Shown here: one piece after another, positions 1-7,078 of the stretch
Numbering within the stretch: position 1 is the stretch's first letter
Layout: each line of letters starts with the position of its first letter
Assembly (NCBI GenBank): GCA_964415605.1
Contig: CAYQBA010000128.1
Coordinates: 1 to 13,829, forward strand
Direction of reading: 5' to 3'
Origin: UCB3 sp964415605
GTDB lineage: Bacteria; Chloroflexota; Anaerolineae; Epilineales; Epilineaceae
Length of the DNA stretch: 13,829 nucleotides
The notes under the pieces: generated by a model
What the model was told of the DNA's origin: nothing
Seen by the model: only the letters and a program-made list of their open reading frames with translations
Databases searched by the model: none
Position numbers and translations under genes: made by a program

Positions 1-75
1 TAGCCGCCGCCACCGCCGCCACCGTAGCCGCCGCCGCCACCGCCGTAGCCGCCACCGCCACCACCGCCGCCACGG
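1..75 (-). repeat. GGN codon repeat encoding the glycine-rich tail
   Basis: The first 75 bases are almost entirely GCC/ACC-type triplets, read on the minus strand as GGC/GGT glycine codons with a TAC tyrosine after each block. The pattern is an imperfect triplet repeat inside the RRM gene and continues beyond the window edge. Such low-complexity tails vary in length between strains and mediate RNA or self interaction in related proteins. Confidence 0.85.
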
Positions 76-338
76 CCGCCGGGCCGCTCTTCGCGCGGGC
101 GGGCGATGCTGACGGTGATCGTGCGGTCCTGGAACTGCGTGTTGTTGAACATGTTGATCGCCGTCTGGGCCTCCGCAGCGGAGCCCATCTCGACAAAGGC
201 GAAGCCCTTTGATCGCCCCGTGTCGCGGTCGGTGATCAACGCCACCGACGACACCGTTCCGGCCTGCGAGAACAGATCCTGCAGGTCATCTTCGGTGGTC
301 CCGTAGGACAGATTGCCGACGTACAGCTTGTGTTGCAT
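1..338 (-). CDS. RRM-type glycine-rich RNA-binding protein (C-terminus beyond window)
   Basis: The reading frame from the ATG at 338 gives a small single-RRM protein, open at the window edge after 112 codons. RNP2 is seen as LYVGNL near residues 5-10 and RNP1 as KGFAFVEM near residues 46-53, in the usual order and spacing of the RRM fold. After the RRM (about residue 85) comes a tail of glycine runs broken by tyrosines. This is the architecture of bacterial Rbp and cold-inducible RNA-binding proteins, which bind single-stranded RNA in the cytoplasm and are often cold-induced. An AAAGGA box ends four bases before the ATG and supports the start. The gene is divergent from the membrane-protein gene at 510. 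The family call is firm; the specific role is inferred from the family. Confidence 0.93.
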   Translation of the reverse strand, partial: MQHKLYVGNLSYGTTEDDLQDLFSQAGTVSSVALITDRDTGRSKGFAFVEMGSAAEAQTAINMFNNTQFQDRTITVSIARPREERPGGRGGGGGGGGYGGGGGGYGGGGGGG

Positions 339-509
339 GTAATCCTTTGCCTGATTCCCGTTGCCATCTCGATTCAAAAGGCAATACGCCCATGGACAAT
401 AGCATACACTACGATTGACGAAAGCGCGAAACGACATCGCGTGCCGGCGCGGAGCCTTCGGCACCGACGCGCGATGAACACCCGCCGCGCCACGCACAAG
501 AGGTCACGC
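339..509. promoter_or_regulatory. Divergent promoter region between RRM gene and membrane-protein gene
   Basis: This 171-base gap has no coding signal. On the minus strand an extended -10-like element TGCTATTGT (TGn followed by TATTGT) lies at about 388-396, within the string GTGTATGCTAT that recurs upstream of another minus-strand gene near 13264. A TTGACG hexamer at 415-420 on the plus strand has no convincing -10 partner 17 bases away. I therefore see one plausible promoter, for the RRM gene, and none I can defend for the plus-strand gene. Confidence 0.4.
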
Positions 510-1556
510 ATGCTCGACCATACACCCTCCTCGTCCGGTCCCTCCGCACCGCGTCCATACGCGCCGAGCTGGGTCGACCGCGTGCTTGCCGCGATCTCGC
601 GCGCGCCGGTGGCGCCCTGGGCGTGCTTCGCGCTGCTCTATGCGTTTGGGCACGGGCTCGTCACGGCGCTGCGCATGCGCGACGGGGCGCCGATGGCGGC
701 GGCCCTGGCGTCGCCGCCGCCGCCGTTCCTCCTCTGGACCGTCTACCTCCTGGCCCTGACCCATCACCTCAACGCCGTCGCCCGGTCGAAGCTGTCGGGC
801 TTCAGCGCCGCGCTGGGCATCGACGACGCCGGCCTGGCCGAGGCCGAGTACCGCCTGACGACGATGCCGTCGCGGCCCGCCATCTGGTTCGGCGGGCTGT
901 GGGTGGCCGTCGCCGTCTGCCTCCTGTGGTTCCAATGGCCCCTGGTGATGCGCCTGGGGTATGCGCAATGGGAGATCTGGCTGACGGTCGCGAGCTACAT
1001 GCTCGGCGGCGCCGCCATCTACCACACCGTGCACCAGCTGCGCGAGGTGAGCCGGCTGCATGCGCGCGTGACGAACGTGGACCTGTTCGACCTCGCGCCG
1101 CTGTACGCGTTCTCCGGCCTGACGTCGCGGACGGCCTTGGGGTGGCTCCTGCTGCTCTACGTGACCGCGCTCCTGGTCCCGGGGGATCTCGCGCGATCGG
1201 CGCTCGGCGCCACCTGGGCGTTCGTGATGGGCCTGGCGATCCTGGCGTTCGTCGCGCCACTGATGGGCATGCACGGCAAGCTCGGCGCCGCCCGGCAGCG
1301 GGCGGTCGCGGCGACCAACGCGCGCCTGCGCGATACGCTGGCGGAGAGCAACCGGGCGATCGACGCGCGCGACTTCGCCTCGCTCGACGGCCTCCAGAAG
1401 GCGGTCGCCAGCCTGACGGCGCAGCGCGGCATCCTCGAGCAGGTGTCGACGTGGCCGTGGCAGGCGGCGACGCTGCGCGGCTTCGTCACGGCCTTGCTGC
1501 TCCCGGTCGCGCTGCGGGTGGGTCAGGCGCTGCTGGAGCGGCTGCTGGGGCTGTGA
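510..1556 (+). CDS. Multipass membrane protein of unknown function
   Basis: This 348-residue protein has about seven hydrophobic segments (roughly residues 33-53, 67-85, 122-145, 155-175, 208-230, 233-255 and 318-340). A predicted cytosolic or periplasmic helical stretch (about 257-310, rich in Ala, Arg and Glu) lies between the last two. A conserved-looking stretch, VDLFDLAPLYAFSGLTSRT, sits just before segment five. The frame is open back to a GTG at 330, but the ATG at 510 is chosen because AAGAGGT lies 6-8 bases upstream and the protein before it is arginine-rich and unlike a membrane protein N-terminus. It converges on the glycosyltransferase gene with an 81-base gap and no clear terminator. 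I do not recognise the family; a sensor or transport role would be a guess. Confidence 0.82.
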   Translation: MLDHTPSSSGPSAPRPYAPSWVDRVLAAISRAPVAPWACFALLYAFGHGLVTALRMRDGAPMAAALASPPPPFLLWTVYLLALTHHLNAVARSKLSGFSAALGIDDAGLAEAEYRLTTMPSRPAIWFGGLWVAVAVCLLWFQWPLVMRLGYAQWEIWLTVASYMLGGAAIYHTVHQLREVSRLHARVTNVDLFDLAPLYAFSGLTSRTALGWLLLLYVTALLVPGDLARSALGATWAFVMGLAILAFVAPLMGMHGKLGAARQRAVAATNARLRDTLAESNRAIDARDFASLDGLQKAVASLTAQRGILEQVSTWPWQAATLRGFVTALLLPVALRVGQALLERLLGL

Positions 1557-1637
1557 GGACCCCTGCGGGACGGGAGTCCAGCCGTCGGTCACGCTCCTGC
1601 CCCGCCAGGCCGTCAGGCAGCGGCCGGCACGCTCAAC

Positions 1638-3779
1638 CTAACGGAGTCCCAGGTCCCGCACGTGGATGTGCTCGGGGAGCCGGGGCGACAGGTCCAGGAT
1701 CTCGAGGCGCAGCCGGTCGATCGCCACCGGCCCGCCAGGGATGTCCAGGTCGATGCGCGGCTCGTCGGTCAGGTCCCGGTACGTGACCTCGACGATGCGC
1801 GGCGCGGCGCCGCCAGCGGGCGTGGCGATGACCTTGAGCGTCAGGTCCATGTCGGAGGTGTGCAGGCGGATGCCGCCCACCGTGCGCGGCTCCGGAAAGC
1901 GGAGATCGAGGATGAACGGGTTCGCCGCAGCCCCCCGCATCAGGGTCTCGGGATTGCCGTCGACGAGGTCTTCGAGCCGGCCGCTGTCCACGACCGAGTG
2001 CTCGATCTTCACCGTTTGCCCGTCGATCACCACCGTGCCGTCGACGGTTTGCTGCTTCGCTGCCTCGTCGGCAGCGAACTGCGCATCGACGTCGTCGGCG
2101 TAGCGCATGCGCACGAAGTAGAAGCCGGGCTGGCCATCGGGGTACGGGATGACGCGCAGGGGCGGGGCCACGACGAGCTTGGAGCTGGCGCGCGCGCGTT
2201 CGAAGCTTTCGGCCGGCAGCACGTTGAGCTGCGCCGGATCGAGCTCCCCCTTGACGAGCAGCCAGCCGTCCATGTTGCCCATCTTCAGGCGCGCCGAGAG
2301 CTCGGGCTCCAGGAAGAACTCGGCCAGCCCGTTCGCGTTGTTCGTCCAGTCCGGCGATAGGACGACCTTGAGATCGGGATCCGCCCGCAGCACCTCTCGG
2401 ATCGTGCCGAAGACCTGAGAGGCGCCATACTGCATGCCGGACAGCCCGTAGTTGGTCGACCACGTCGGGCCATCGGTCAGCGCCACGCGCAGCAGGTAGA
2501 GGGCCCACGTCCCGAGGAACACGGCGGCCGCAGCGGCCTGCGCCGGGAACGACAACCGGTCGCCCGAGCGGCGCGCGACGCCTTCCGCGACCCAGCCGAA
2601 GCCGAGGCACGCCAGCATCGTCGCTGGCACGACGATCGCCAGGCCACGCGTCACGTAAACGGTCGCCAGCAGCGCGGCCGCGGGCGAGGCGGCCAGGGCG
2701 ATCAAGATCACCCGGTGGGCGGACGAGCGCCAGTGGCGGATGCACAGCCCCAGGCCCGCGACGAAGAACGGCAGGAGGAAGAACGGGATGTGGCCGAGTC
2801 CGTCCATCTGGTGGCGCACCAGGTCGACGTGGTTCGGCAGGAACCAGTTCGCCGGGCTGATCCCTTCCCAATACGTTCGGGCGAAGATGGTCAGCTTCTC
2901 GGCGAGCGGCAGGTCGCGGCGCCAGTAGGAGCTCACCACGCCCATCTGGTAGGCGATCGCCTCAGGGTGCAGCCAGCGGAACCGCAGGAAGGGCAGCGCG
3001 AGCAGCGCGGCGAGCGTCACGGCACCGATCTGGTGCCGACGGGGCTGGCGCAGGTGGAAGCCAAGGTCGGACAGCGCGAGCAAGCCGCCGGTGACCAGCA
3101 TGATCAGCGGGCCGTTGGCGTAGCTGTGGAATGTTGCCGCCCCGAAGGCCAGCGCCAGGTACGCGAACCCGGGCGACCGGTAGCGGTAGAGCAGATAGGC
3201 GCACAGGAAGCAGGCGTAGAACGAGACCATCAACACGACCTCGAAGGCCGTTCGCGAGTGCAAGAGCCACGCGGGCAAGCCGGCGAGCACCAGCACGGCG
3301 AGGCCGGCGCCACGGGTCTGGAAGCCGACCCGGAGCGCCAGTGCGGTGGCGAGCACGCCGGCCACGCTGATCATCGCCGACGTCGCGCGCGTCACCACGA
3401 TGGACTTCCCGAACAGGGCGACGGGCACAAGGTGGAGGTAGACGCTGAGACTCAGGTTCCAGCGATCGTCGTTCTTGAAGTAAGGCGGCAGGAAGGTGCC
3501 CAGGTGGTCTCTCAGCCCGTTGGCGAGCAGCCGCGCGGCGAGGTTGGGGTGCGCCGCCTCGTCGGTGAAGAAGTAGATCGGGTAGCGCTCCAGGGCCCAC
3601 AGCCGCGTCACCCCATAGACCGCCAGTCCGAACACGAGCACCGCGACGTCCAGGCGAGTGGGGGCCACGAGTGGGCCGGCAGCGGCGACGAGAGCCCTCA
3701 CGCGAGCCAGTAATGCGTGGCCGGCGGCGCCCGCGGCGGGTGCCGGCGCAATGGTGGAGGGCGGGACTGCGTCTGGCAT
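1638..3779 (-). CDS. GT-C fold glycosyltransferase-like membrane protein (GT39/PMT/ArnT-like) with C-terminal discoidin-like domain
   Basis: This 713-residue protein begins with a Pro/Ala-rich cytosolic tail and a first membrane helix (about 44-64). The sequence FFTDEAAH follows at about residues 70-77. An acidic D-E pair in the first extracytoplasmic loop is the catalytic hallmark of GT-C transferases that use polyprenyl-phosphate sugars. Roughly ten further hydrophobic segments run to about residue 430. An extracytoplasmic region follows, and residues about 604-713 look like an F5/8-type C beta-sandwich (DLVDGNPET, later LDLRFPEPRTVGGIRLHT). Such a carbohydrate-binding-like module fused to the transferase suggests it acts on surface glycans. 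The ATG at 3779 follows a GGAG box four bases away. The upstream gene is an IS remnant, and a TATAAT box sits 33 bases before the start. Acceptor and sugar cannot be told from sequence. Confidence 0.85.
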   Translation of the reverse strand: MPDAVPPSTIAPAPAAGAAGHALLARVRALVAAAGPLVAPTRLDVAVLVFGLAVYGVTRLWALERYPIYFFTDEAAHPNLAARLLANGLRDHLGTFLPPYFKNDDRWNLSLSVYLHLVPVALFGKSIVVTRATSAMISVAGVLATALALRVGFQTRGAGLAVLVLAGLPAWLLHSRTAFEVVLMVSFYACFLCAYLLYRYRSPGFAYLALAFGAATFHSYANGPLIMLVTGGLLALSDLGFHLRQPRRHQIGAVTLAALLALPFLRFRWLHPEAIAYQMGVVSSYWRRDLPLAEKLTIFARTYWEGISPANWFLPNHVDLVRHQMDGLGHIPFFLLPFFVAGLGLCIRHWRSSAHRVILIALAASPAAALLATVYVTRGLAIVVPATMLACLGFGWVAEGVARRSGDRLSFPAQAAAAAVFLGTWALYLLRVALTDGPTWSTNYGLSGMQYGASQVFGTIREVLRADPDLKVVLSPDWTNNANGLAEFFLEPELSARLKMGNMDGWLLVKGELDPAQLNVLPAESFERARASSKLVVAPPLRVIPYPDGQPGFYFVRMRYADDVDAQFAADEAAKQQTVDGTVVIDGQTVKIEHSVVDSGRLEDLVDGNPETLMRGAAANPFILDLRFPEPRTVGGIRLHTSDMDLTLKVIATPAGGAAPRIVEVTYRDLTDEPRIDLDIPGGPVAIDRLRLEILDLSPRLPEHIHVRDLGLR

Positions 3780-3811
3780 CGGTCTCCAGGATTGGTCAGC
3801 GAGGGGAATCG

Positions 3812-3817
3812 ATTATA
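3812..3817 (-). promoter_or_regulatory. Perfect -10 box (TATAAT) for the glycosyltransferase gene
   Basis: On the minus strand the hexamer TATAAT occurs 33 bases before the ATG at 3779, which would give a 5' leader of about 26 bases. No recognisable -35 box lies 16-18 bases upstream. The hexamer overlaps the TAA stop of the transposase remnant, so the promoter sits at the junction between IS-derived and host DNA. Confidence 0.55.
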
Positions 3818-3935
3818 CATGTCCATCCCGGCTTCCATGGGCGCAGGCACGGGCGGCGTGAGCCTGCCCCTTGATCGCCCCCAGCGCGACCCGCGCCTTC
3901 TCCTCGGCGCTGAACCGCCGTCGTGGCTTCGCCAT
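3813..3935 (-). pseudogene. IS3-family OrfA transposase remnant (N-terminal 23-24 residues recognisable)
   Basis: The ATG at 3935, preceded by GAGG four bases upstream, opens MAKPRRRFSAEEKARVALGA, followed by IKGQ. This is the typical N-terminus of the helix-turn-helix OrfA protein of IS3-family elements. After that the frame loses resemblance to the family (Ala-His-rich stretch) and stops at 40 residues, where a full OrfA has roughly 90-110. No OrfB with a DDE domain follows, because the glycosyltransferase gene begins instead. The remnant is non-functional as a transposase. The family call rests on the short N-terminal motif plus an IS-end-like sequence upstream. Confidence 0.68.
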
Positions 3936-3973
3936 CGGTCCTCGTGGTTCGCGGCCCGCTCCATCTTGGCCAC

Positions 3974-3993
3974 CTGTCCAGGTCTTGGGGGCA
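3974..3993 (-). mobile_element. Probable left terminal inverted repeat of the IS3-family remnant
   Basis: On the minus strand the sequence TGCCCCCAAGACCTGGACAG starts with TG and has a C-run, AAG and CTGGACA layout, as many IS3-family ends do. It lies about 40 bases before the OrfA remnant, the usual distance. I do not see a matching right end on the other side of the remnant, so the element is a truncated left end and no target-site duplication can be defined. Confidence 0.5.
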
Positions 3994-4045
3994 AGCTTAC
4001 CGGCCCGGGAGCCTGATCGGCGGGCCATCGCGATCAATACCTTCC

Positions 4046-4085
4046 ACAGCAAATCGGGCCGGCGACTGTGGCGTCGCCGGCCCGA
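4046..4085 (-). terminator. Intrinsic terminator of the ricin-B lectin gene
   Basis: A perfect 13-bp inverted repeat (arms 4054-4066 and 4073-4085) encloses a 6-base loop. Read on the minus strand it lies about 25 bases after the stop codon at 4111 and is followed by TTTGCTG, a short T-tract. The long GC-rich stem makes this convincing although the T-run is weak. It separates the lectin gene from the IS remnant downstream. Confidence 0.78.
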
Positions 4086-4110
4086 GGCATTGACCCCGAA
4101 GATCGAGGGA

Positions 4111-5088
4111 TCAGTCGATGGAGAAGCGCTGGGCTCCGGTTCGGTTGCAGCTCCAGAGCTGGACGTTCGCCCCGGCCGCCAGGCTGCTGTGATCGACGTC
4201 CATGCACTTCCCGCTGCCCACGTGGACGAGCTGGAACTCGCCGACGGCCAGTTCGTCCAGCCGCCACCACTGCGCCGGCGTGCCGTTGCAGGTGTACTGG
4301 AGGATGTTGCGGCCGTCGTTGGACCCGTTACCCTGCACCTCGATGCACTTCCCGCTGTTGAGGTTCTTGAACCGGTAGACCGGTTCGCCCGCCGACCGCG
4401 GCTCCATGTAGAAGTCCTGGGCCGACGTCCCGTTGCAGTGGTACTGCAAGATGTTGCGGCCATCGTTCGTGCCGCGGCCCTGCACCTCGACGCACATCCC
4501 GCTGTTGAGGTTCCGGATGGTCACGTAGCTGTACGCGTGCCGAGCACCCGCGACGCCACCCGTTCCCGCCGCGCCCACGTTGTAGGCACAGGTCTGGACG
4601 TCCTGGCCGTACCAACCTTCGAGGCGGATCGTGCGAACCTGAGGACCAGCGGCGACTGTGGCGTCGACGCCGTAGCTCCCCCCGGCCTGATAGGCAACCC
4701 AGTAGGCGCCCAGCGGGTAGCTTGTGCCCTGGTCCGTGACGATCGACAGGCGGTAGTAGTCGTTCCGGGACACCGACCACGAGGCACGGATGATCTCGCC
4801 AACCGTAAAGGTGGCGCCGCAGCCCTTGTTGGTCGTCAGCCAGATGGCCTCGGGCGCGTCGGCGGTCGTGCCTGCATCGGCGACGTCGCCCGCCGGGCTG
4901 AGAATGCTGACCGTCGCGGGCAAGGTGTCTCGCAGGGCGGCCGCGCCGGCTGAATCGACGGCCTCGTCAGCCACCACATGGGTCGGGTCGAAGTCGGGCA
5001 GGCTCGCCTGAGCCGAGGCCGGTGCGGCGGCGACGGACAGCGAGAGCAGCAGGGCGGACAGCGCGGCGAACAGAGTGTTGGGCTTCAT
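4111..5088 (-). CDS. Secreted protein with C-terminal ricin B-type beta-trefoil lectin domain
   Basis: From the ATG at 5088 the protein is 325 residues. It starts with a classical signal peptide: Lys at position 2, a Leu/Ala-rich core, and ALA-type cleavage after PASA near residue 26. Residues about 50-165 form an unrecognised domain with two cysteines, probably a beta-sandwich. Residues about 187-325 are three beta-trefoil lobes, each with a cysteine pair and the QxW-like signature degraded to QDF, QWW and QRF. Ricin-type trefoils bind galactose or other glycans, so a secreted glycan-binding role is likely. The frame is open to an ATG at 5157 that also has an AAAGGA box, giving 23 extra residues. 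I prefer 5088 because it starts a clean signal peptide with GGAG eight bases upstream. A strong terminator follows. Confidence 0.87.
   Translation of the reverse strand: MKPNTLFAALSALLLSLSVAAAPASAQASLPDFDPTHVVADEAVDSAGAAALRDTLPATVSILSPAGDVADAGTTADAPEAIWLTTNKGCGATFTVGEIIRASWSVSRNDYYRLSIVTDQGTSYPLGAYWVAYQAGGSYGVDATVAAGPQVRTIRLEGWYGQDVQTCAYNVGAAGTGGVAGARHAYSYVTIRNLNSGMCVEVQGRGTNDGRNILQYHCNGTSAQDFYMEPRSAGEPVYRFKNLNSGKCIEVQGNGSNDGRNILQYTCNGTPAQWWRLDELAVGEFQLVHVGSGKCMDVDHSSLAAGANVQLWSCNRTGAQRFSID
4283..4522 (-). repeat. Internal duplication of two beta-trefoil lobes
   Basis: Two stretches offset by 147 bases (49 codons; for example CCGTTGCA at 4283-4290 and 4430-4437) remain highly similar at the DNA level. 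Both encode NLNSG-Met/Lys-Cys, a Glu-Val-Gln-Gly run and NDGRNILQY. They are lobes alpha and beta of the ricin domain. The third lobe is much more diverged, so lobes one and two were duplicated or homogenised more recently. Confidence 0.75.
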
Positions 5089-5417
5089 CTTCAGGTCTCC
5101 GTGGGTTGCATCAGTCGCGTTGAAGGTCGGGTTGGCGGCGGTTGTTCGGCGGTTCATGGATCGGTCCTTTCATGGGTGTCGACCGGTGGGTTGTGTGCCA
5201 CTCGGGTCGCTGGTTGATCTGGCGCCAGTATCGCCGATCCGCACCGCCCTGGCCTGACCCCGACCTGAGCCCGGCCGGAGACCTCACTGAGGGCCGCCAG
5301 TGTCCATGCGGTCGCGCGCCGCCCCAGATCCCCTGCCGAGACGGTCCGCCCCAGGCCTCTCTTGGCGGCGGAGCGGGGTGGCGCGCGAAGTGTGCCGGCG
5401 TTGAGAGATTGCCGCAG

Positions 5418-5442
5418 CGGCGGCGACGACCCATCGCCGCCG
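5418..5442. repeat. Inverted repeat upstream of the conflict operon promoter
   Basis: CGGCGGCGA and its exact complement TCGCCGCCG flank a 7-base centre. The repeat ends about 45 bases upstream of the proposed -10 box of the operon. It could be an operator for a dimeric regulator or simply a GC-rich hairpin; in such GC-rich DNA chance is a real alternative. Confidence 0.4.
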
Positions 5443-5486
5443 GTCACCGCGCGGCGAACGCGGCATCACCCCGCCTCGGGCTGCGG

Positions 5487-5492
5487 TATACT
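5487..5492 (+). promoter_or_regulatory. Putative -10 box (TATACT) of the AAA/NACHT operon
   Basis: TATACT in an otherwise very GC-rich region lies 28 bases before the ATG at 5520. Transcription would start around 5499 and give a short leader that still contains the AGGAG box at 5506-5510. No good -35 box is present, which suggests an activator or an alternative sigma factor. Confidence 0.5.
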
Positions 5493-5519
5493 CTCCACGG
5501 TGCCCAGGAGCGCCCGCCC

Positions 5520-7067
5520 ATGCCCCGCGCGTTCAACACCGCCGGCCCCTGCCGGGCCGACATCGACTACATGCTGCCGCCGACGGCACGCCTACCGGAG
5601 GTCATGCCGCTCATCGACGGCCAGCGCTACTTCGTCCTCCACGCCGCGCGCCAGACCGGCAAGACCACGGCGCTCCTGGCGCTCGCGGAGGAGCTGACAG
5701 CCAGCGGCCGTTACGTGTCGGCGCTCGTGTCGATGGAGGTCGGAGCGCCATTTGGCGACGATCCGGGGACGGCGGAACGCGCGATTCTGAGCAGTTGGCG
5801 GCGGGCTGTCGAGGCCCAGTTGCCTCGCGATCTTCAGCCGCCGCCGTGGCCGGAGGCGGAAGACGGCGATGCCATCGGTGTGGCACTCAAGACGTGGTCC
5901 GAGACCGCCCCACGCCCCTTGGTCGTCTTCCTCGACGAGATCGACGCGCTCGCCGACGACACGCTGATCTCGGTCCTCCGCCAGCTGCGCGACGGCTACC
6001 GCAACCGGCCGTCGCACTTCCCGTGGTCGCTGGCGCTCATCGGGCTGCGGGACGTGCGGGACTACAAGCTGCGCGAAGGGGTCGCCGGCCGACTCGGCAC
6101 GGCCAGCCCGTTCAACATCAAGGCGCGCTCCCTGACGCTCGCGAACTTCAGCGCGGCCGACGTCGCCCAACTCTACCGCCAGCACACCGACGATACCGGG
6201 CAGGCGTTCACGTCGGAGGCGGTGGCGCGGGCGTTCGAGCTGACCCAGGGGCAGCCCTGGCTTGTCAACGCCCTGGCCCAGGTGGTGGTCGAGGACCTGG
6301 TGCCCAACCGGGCCGAGTCGATCACGGTCGCCGTCTTCGATCAGGCCAAGGAGATGCTCATCGCCCGCCAGGACACCCACCTCGACAGCCTGGCCGAGCG
6401 GCTGCGCGAGCCGCGGGTCCGGGCGGTCGTCGAGCCCATCCTGGCCGGCGGCGCGGCGGCCCACGACCTGCCCGAGGACGACATCCGCTTCGCCGTCGAC
6501 CTCGGGCTCGTGCGCTGGAACGGCGGCCTGCAGATCGCCAACCCGATCTACGGCGAGATCATCCCCCGCGTGCTGGCCGTCACGGCCCGCGCCTACCTCC
6601 CCCGCCTCGACCCGATCTGGCTGAGGCCGGACGGCCGGCTCGACGCGGCGCGGCTGCTCGAGGCGTTCCTCAAGTTCTGGCGCCAGCACGGCGAGCCGCT
6701 GATGCGCGGCGTGCCGTACGCCGAGGTCGCGCCGCACCTGGTGCTCATGGCGTTCCTCGACCGGGTGCGCAACGCCGGCGGGACGCTGGAGCGCGAGTAC
6801 GCCGTGGGCAGCGGGCGGATGGACCTGCTGCTGCGCTACGGTCCGGATCGGTTCGCCTTCGAGCTGAAGGTGTGGCGCGACGGGCGGCCGGACCCGCTGG
6901 CCGAAGGGCTCGAGCAGATCGACGCCTACCTCGCGGGGCTGAGCCTGGACACCGGCTGGCTCGTGATCTTCGACCGGCGGACCGGCCAGCCGCCGATCGA
7001 GGCGCGGACGTCGGCCGCGGAGGCGGTGACGCCGGCGGGGCGCACGGTGACGGTGGTGCGGGGGTAG
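5520..7067 (+). CDS. AAA-like ATPase with C-terminal PD-(D/E)XK nuclease-like domain
   Basis: The protein has 515 residues. The ATPase module has a Walker A of the AARQTGKTT type (residues 42-50), Walker B LVVFLDE (134-140), a sensor-like LALIGLRDVRDY (171-182) and the signature ELTQGQPWLVNALA, typical of the AAA_35/archaeal-ATPase-like STAND relatives. A winged-helix region follows (about 290-370). The C-terminus (about 420-490) has GRMD with D435, then FELK with E448 and K450, then Q466 and Y470. That is the order of catalytic elements in PD-(D/E)XK nucleases. The frame is open far upstream, but the ATG at 5520 has AGGAG nine bases before it and begins the family's conserved N-terminus. It is followed 13 bases later by the kinase-NACHT-FGE gene, so the two are probably cotranscribed. 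I infer ATP-gated nucleic-acid cleavage in a conflict system; a non-defence role is possible. Confidence 0.88.
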   Translation: MPRAFNTAGPCRADIDYMLPPTARLPEVMPLIDGQRYFVLHAARQTGKTTALLALAEELTASGRYVSALVSMEVGAPFGDDPGTAERAILSSWRRAVEAQLPRDLQPPPWPEAEDGDAIGVALKTWSETAPRPLVVFLDEIDALADDTLISVLRQLRDGYRNRPSHFPWSLALIGLRDVRDYKLREGVAGRLGTASPFNIKARSLTLANFSAADVAQLYRQHTDDTGQAFTSEAVARAFELTQGQPWLVNALAQVVVEDLVPNRAESITVAVFDQAKEMLIARQDTHLDSLAERLREPRVRAVVEPILAGGAAAHDLPEDDIRFAVDLGLVRWNGGLQIANPIYGEIIPRVLAVTARAYLPRLDPIWLRPDGRLDAARLLEAFLKFWRQHGEPLMRGVPYAEVAPHLVLMAFLDRVRNAGGTLEREYAVGSGRMDLLLRYGPDRFAFELKVWRDGRPDPLAEGLEQIDAYLAGLSLDTGWLVIFDRRTGQPPIEARTSAAEAVTPAGRTVTVVRG

Positions 7068-7078
7068 GAGGAGGGAGC

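Larger units (their letters stand above)
5089..5519. other. Gene-free divergent region between lectin gene and conflict operon
   Basis: No frame here looks coding on either strand; long open frames are GC-rich shadows. The lectin side holds an upstream ATG with an AAAGGA box at 5157 and a possible GATACT box (5227-5232, minus). The middle holds a GACCTGAG octamer at 5262-5269 that recurs in the regulatory region near 13299. A 9-bp palindrome lies at 5418-5442 and a TATACT box at 5487-5492. The region is larger than a simple divergent promoter needs. Confidence 0.5.

Noticed and set aside
330..509. N-terminal extension of the first membrane-protein frame back to the GTG at 330
   Set aside because: It overlaps the start of the RRM gene, lacks a ribosome binding site, encodes an Arg-rich non-conserved stretch, and the ATG at 510 has a good AAGAGGT box.
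1557..1637. Terminator between convergent membrane-protein and glycosyltransferase genes
   Set aside because: A 5-bp GGCCG/CGGCC stem with no T-tract does not separate from GC-rich background.
3813..4463. Long minus-strand frame of 216 codons joining the lectin shadow to the transposase remnant
   Set aside because: Its first two thirds are out of frame with the lectin gene and pass through its terminator; only the last 40 codons, from their own start at 3935, resemble a protein family.
5111..5172. Short upstream ORF of 20 codons before the lectin gene (minus strand, ATG at 5172)
   Set aside because: It has no ribosome binding site of its own, and its end overlaps the alternative start of the lectin frame. 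No similarity or composition supports translation.
5142..5519. Extension of the AAA ATPase frame upstream to 5142
   Set aside because: The extra 126 residues look like translated intergenic GC-rich DNA and would span the proposed promoter; the ATG at 5520 has AGGAG at the right distance.
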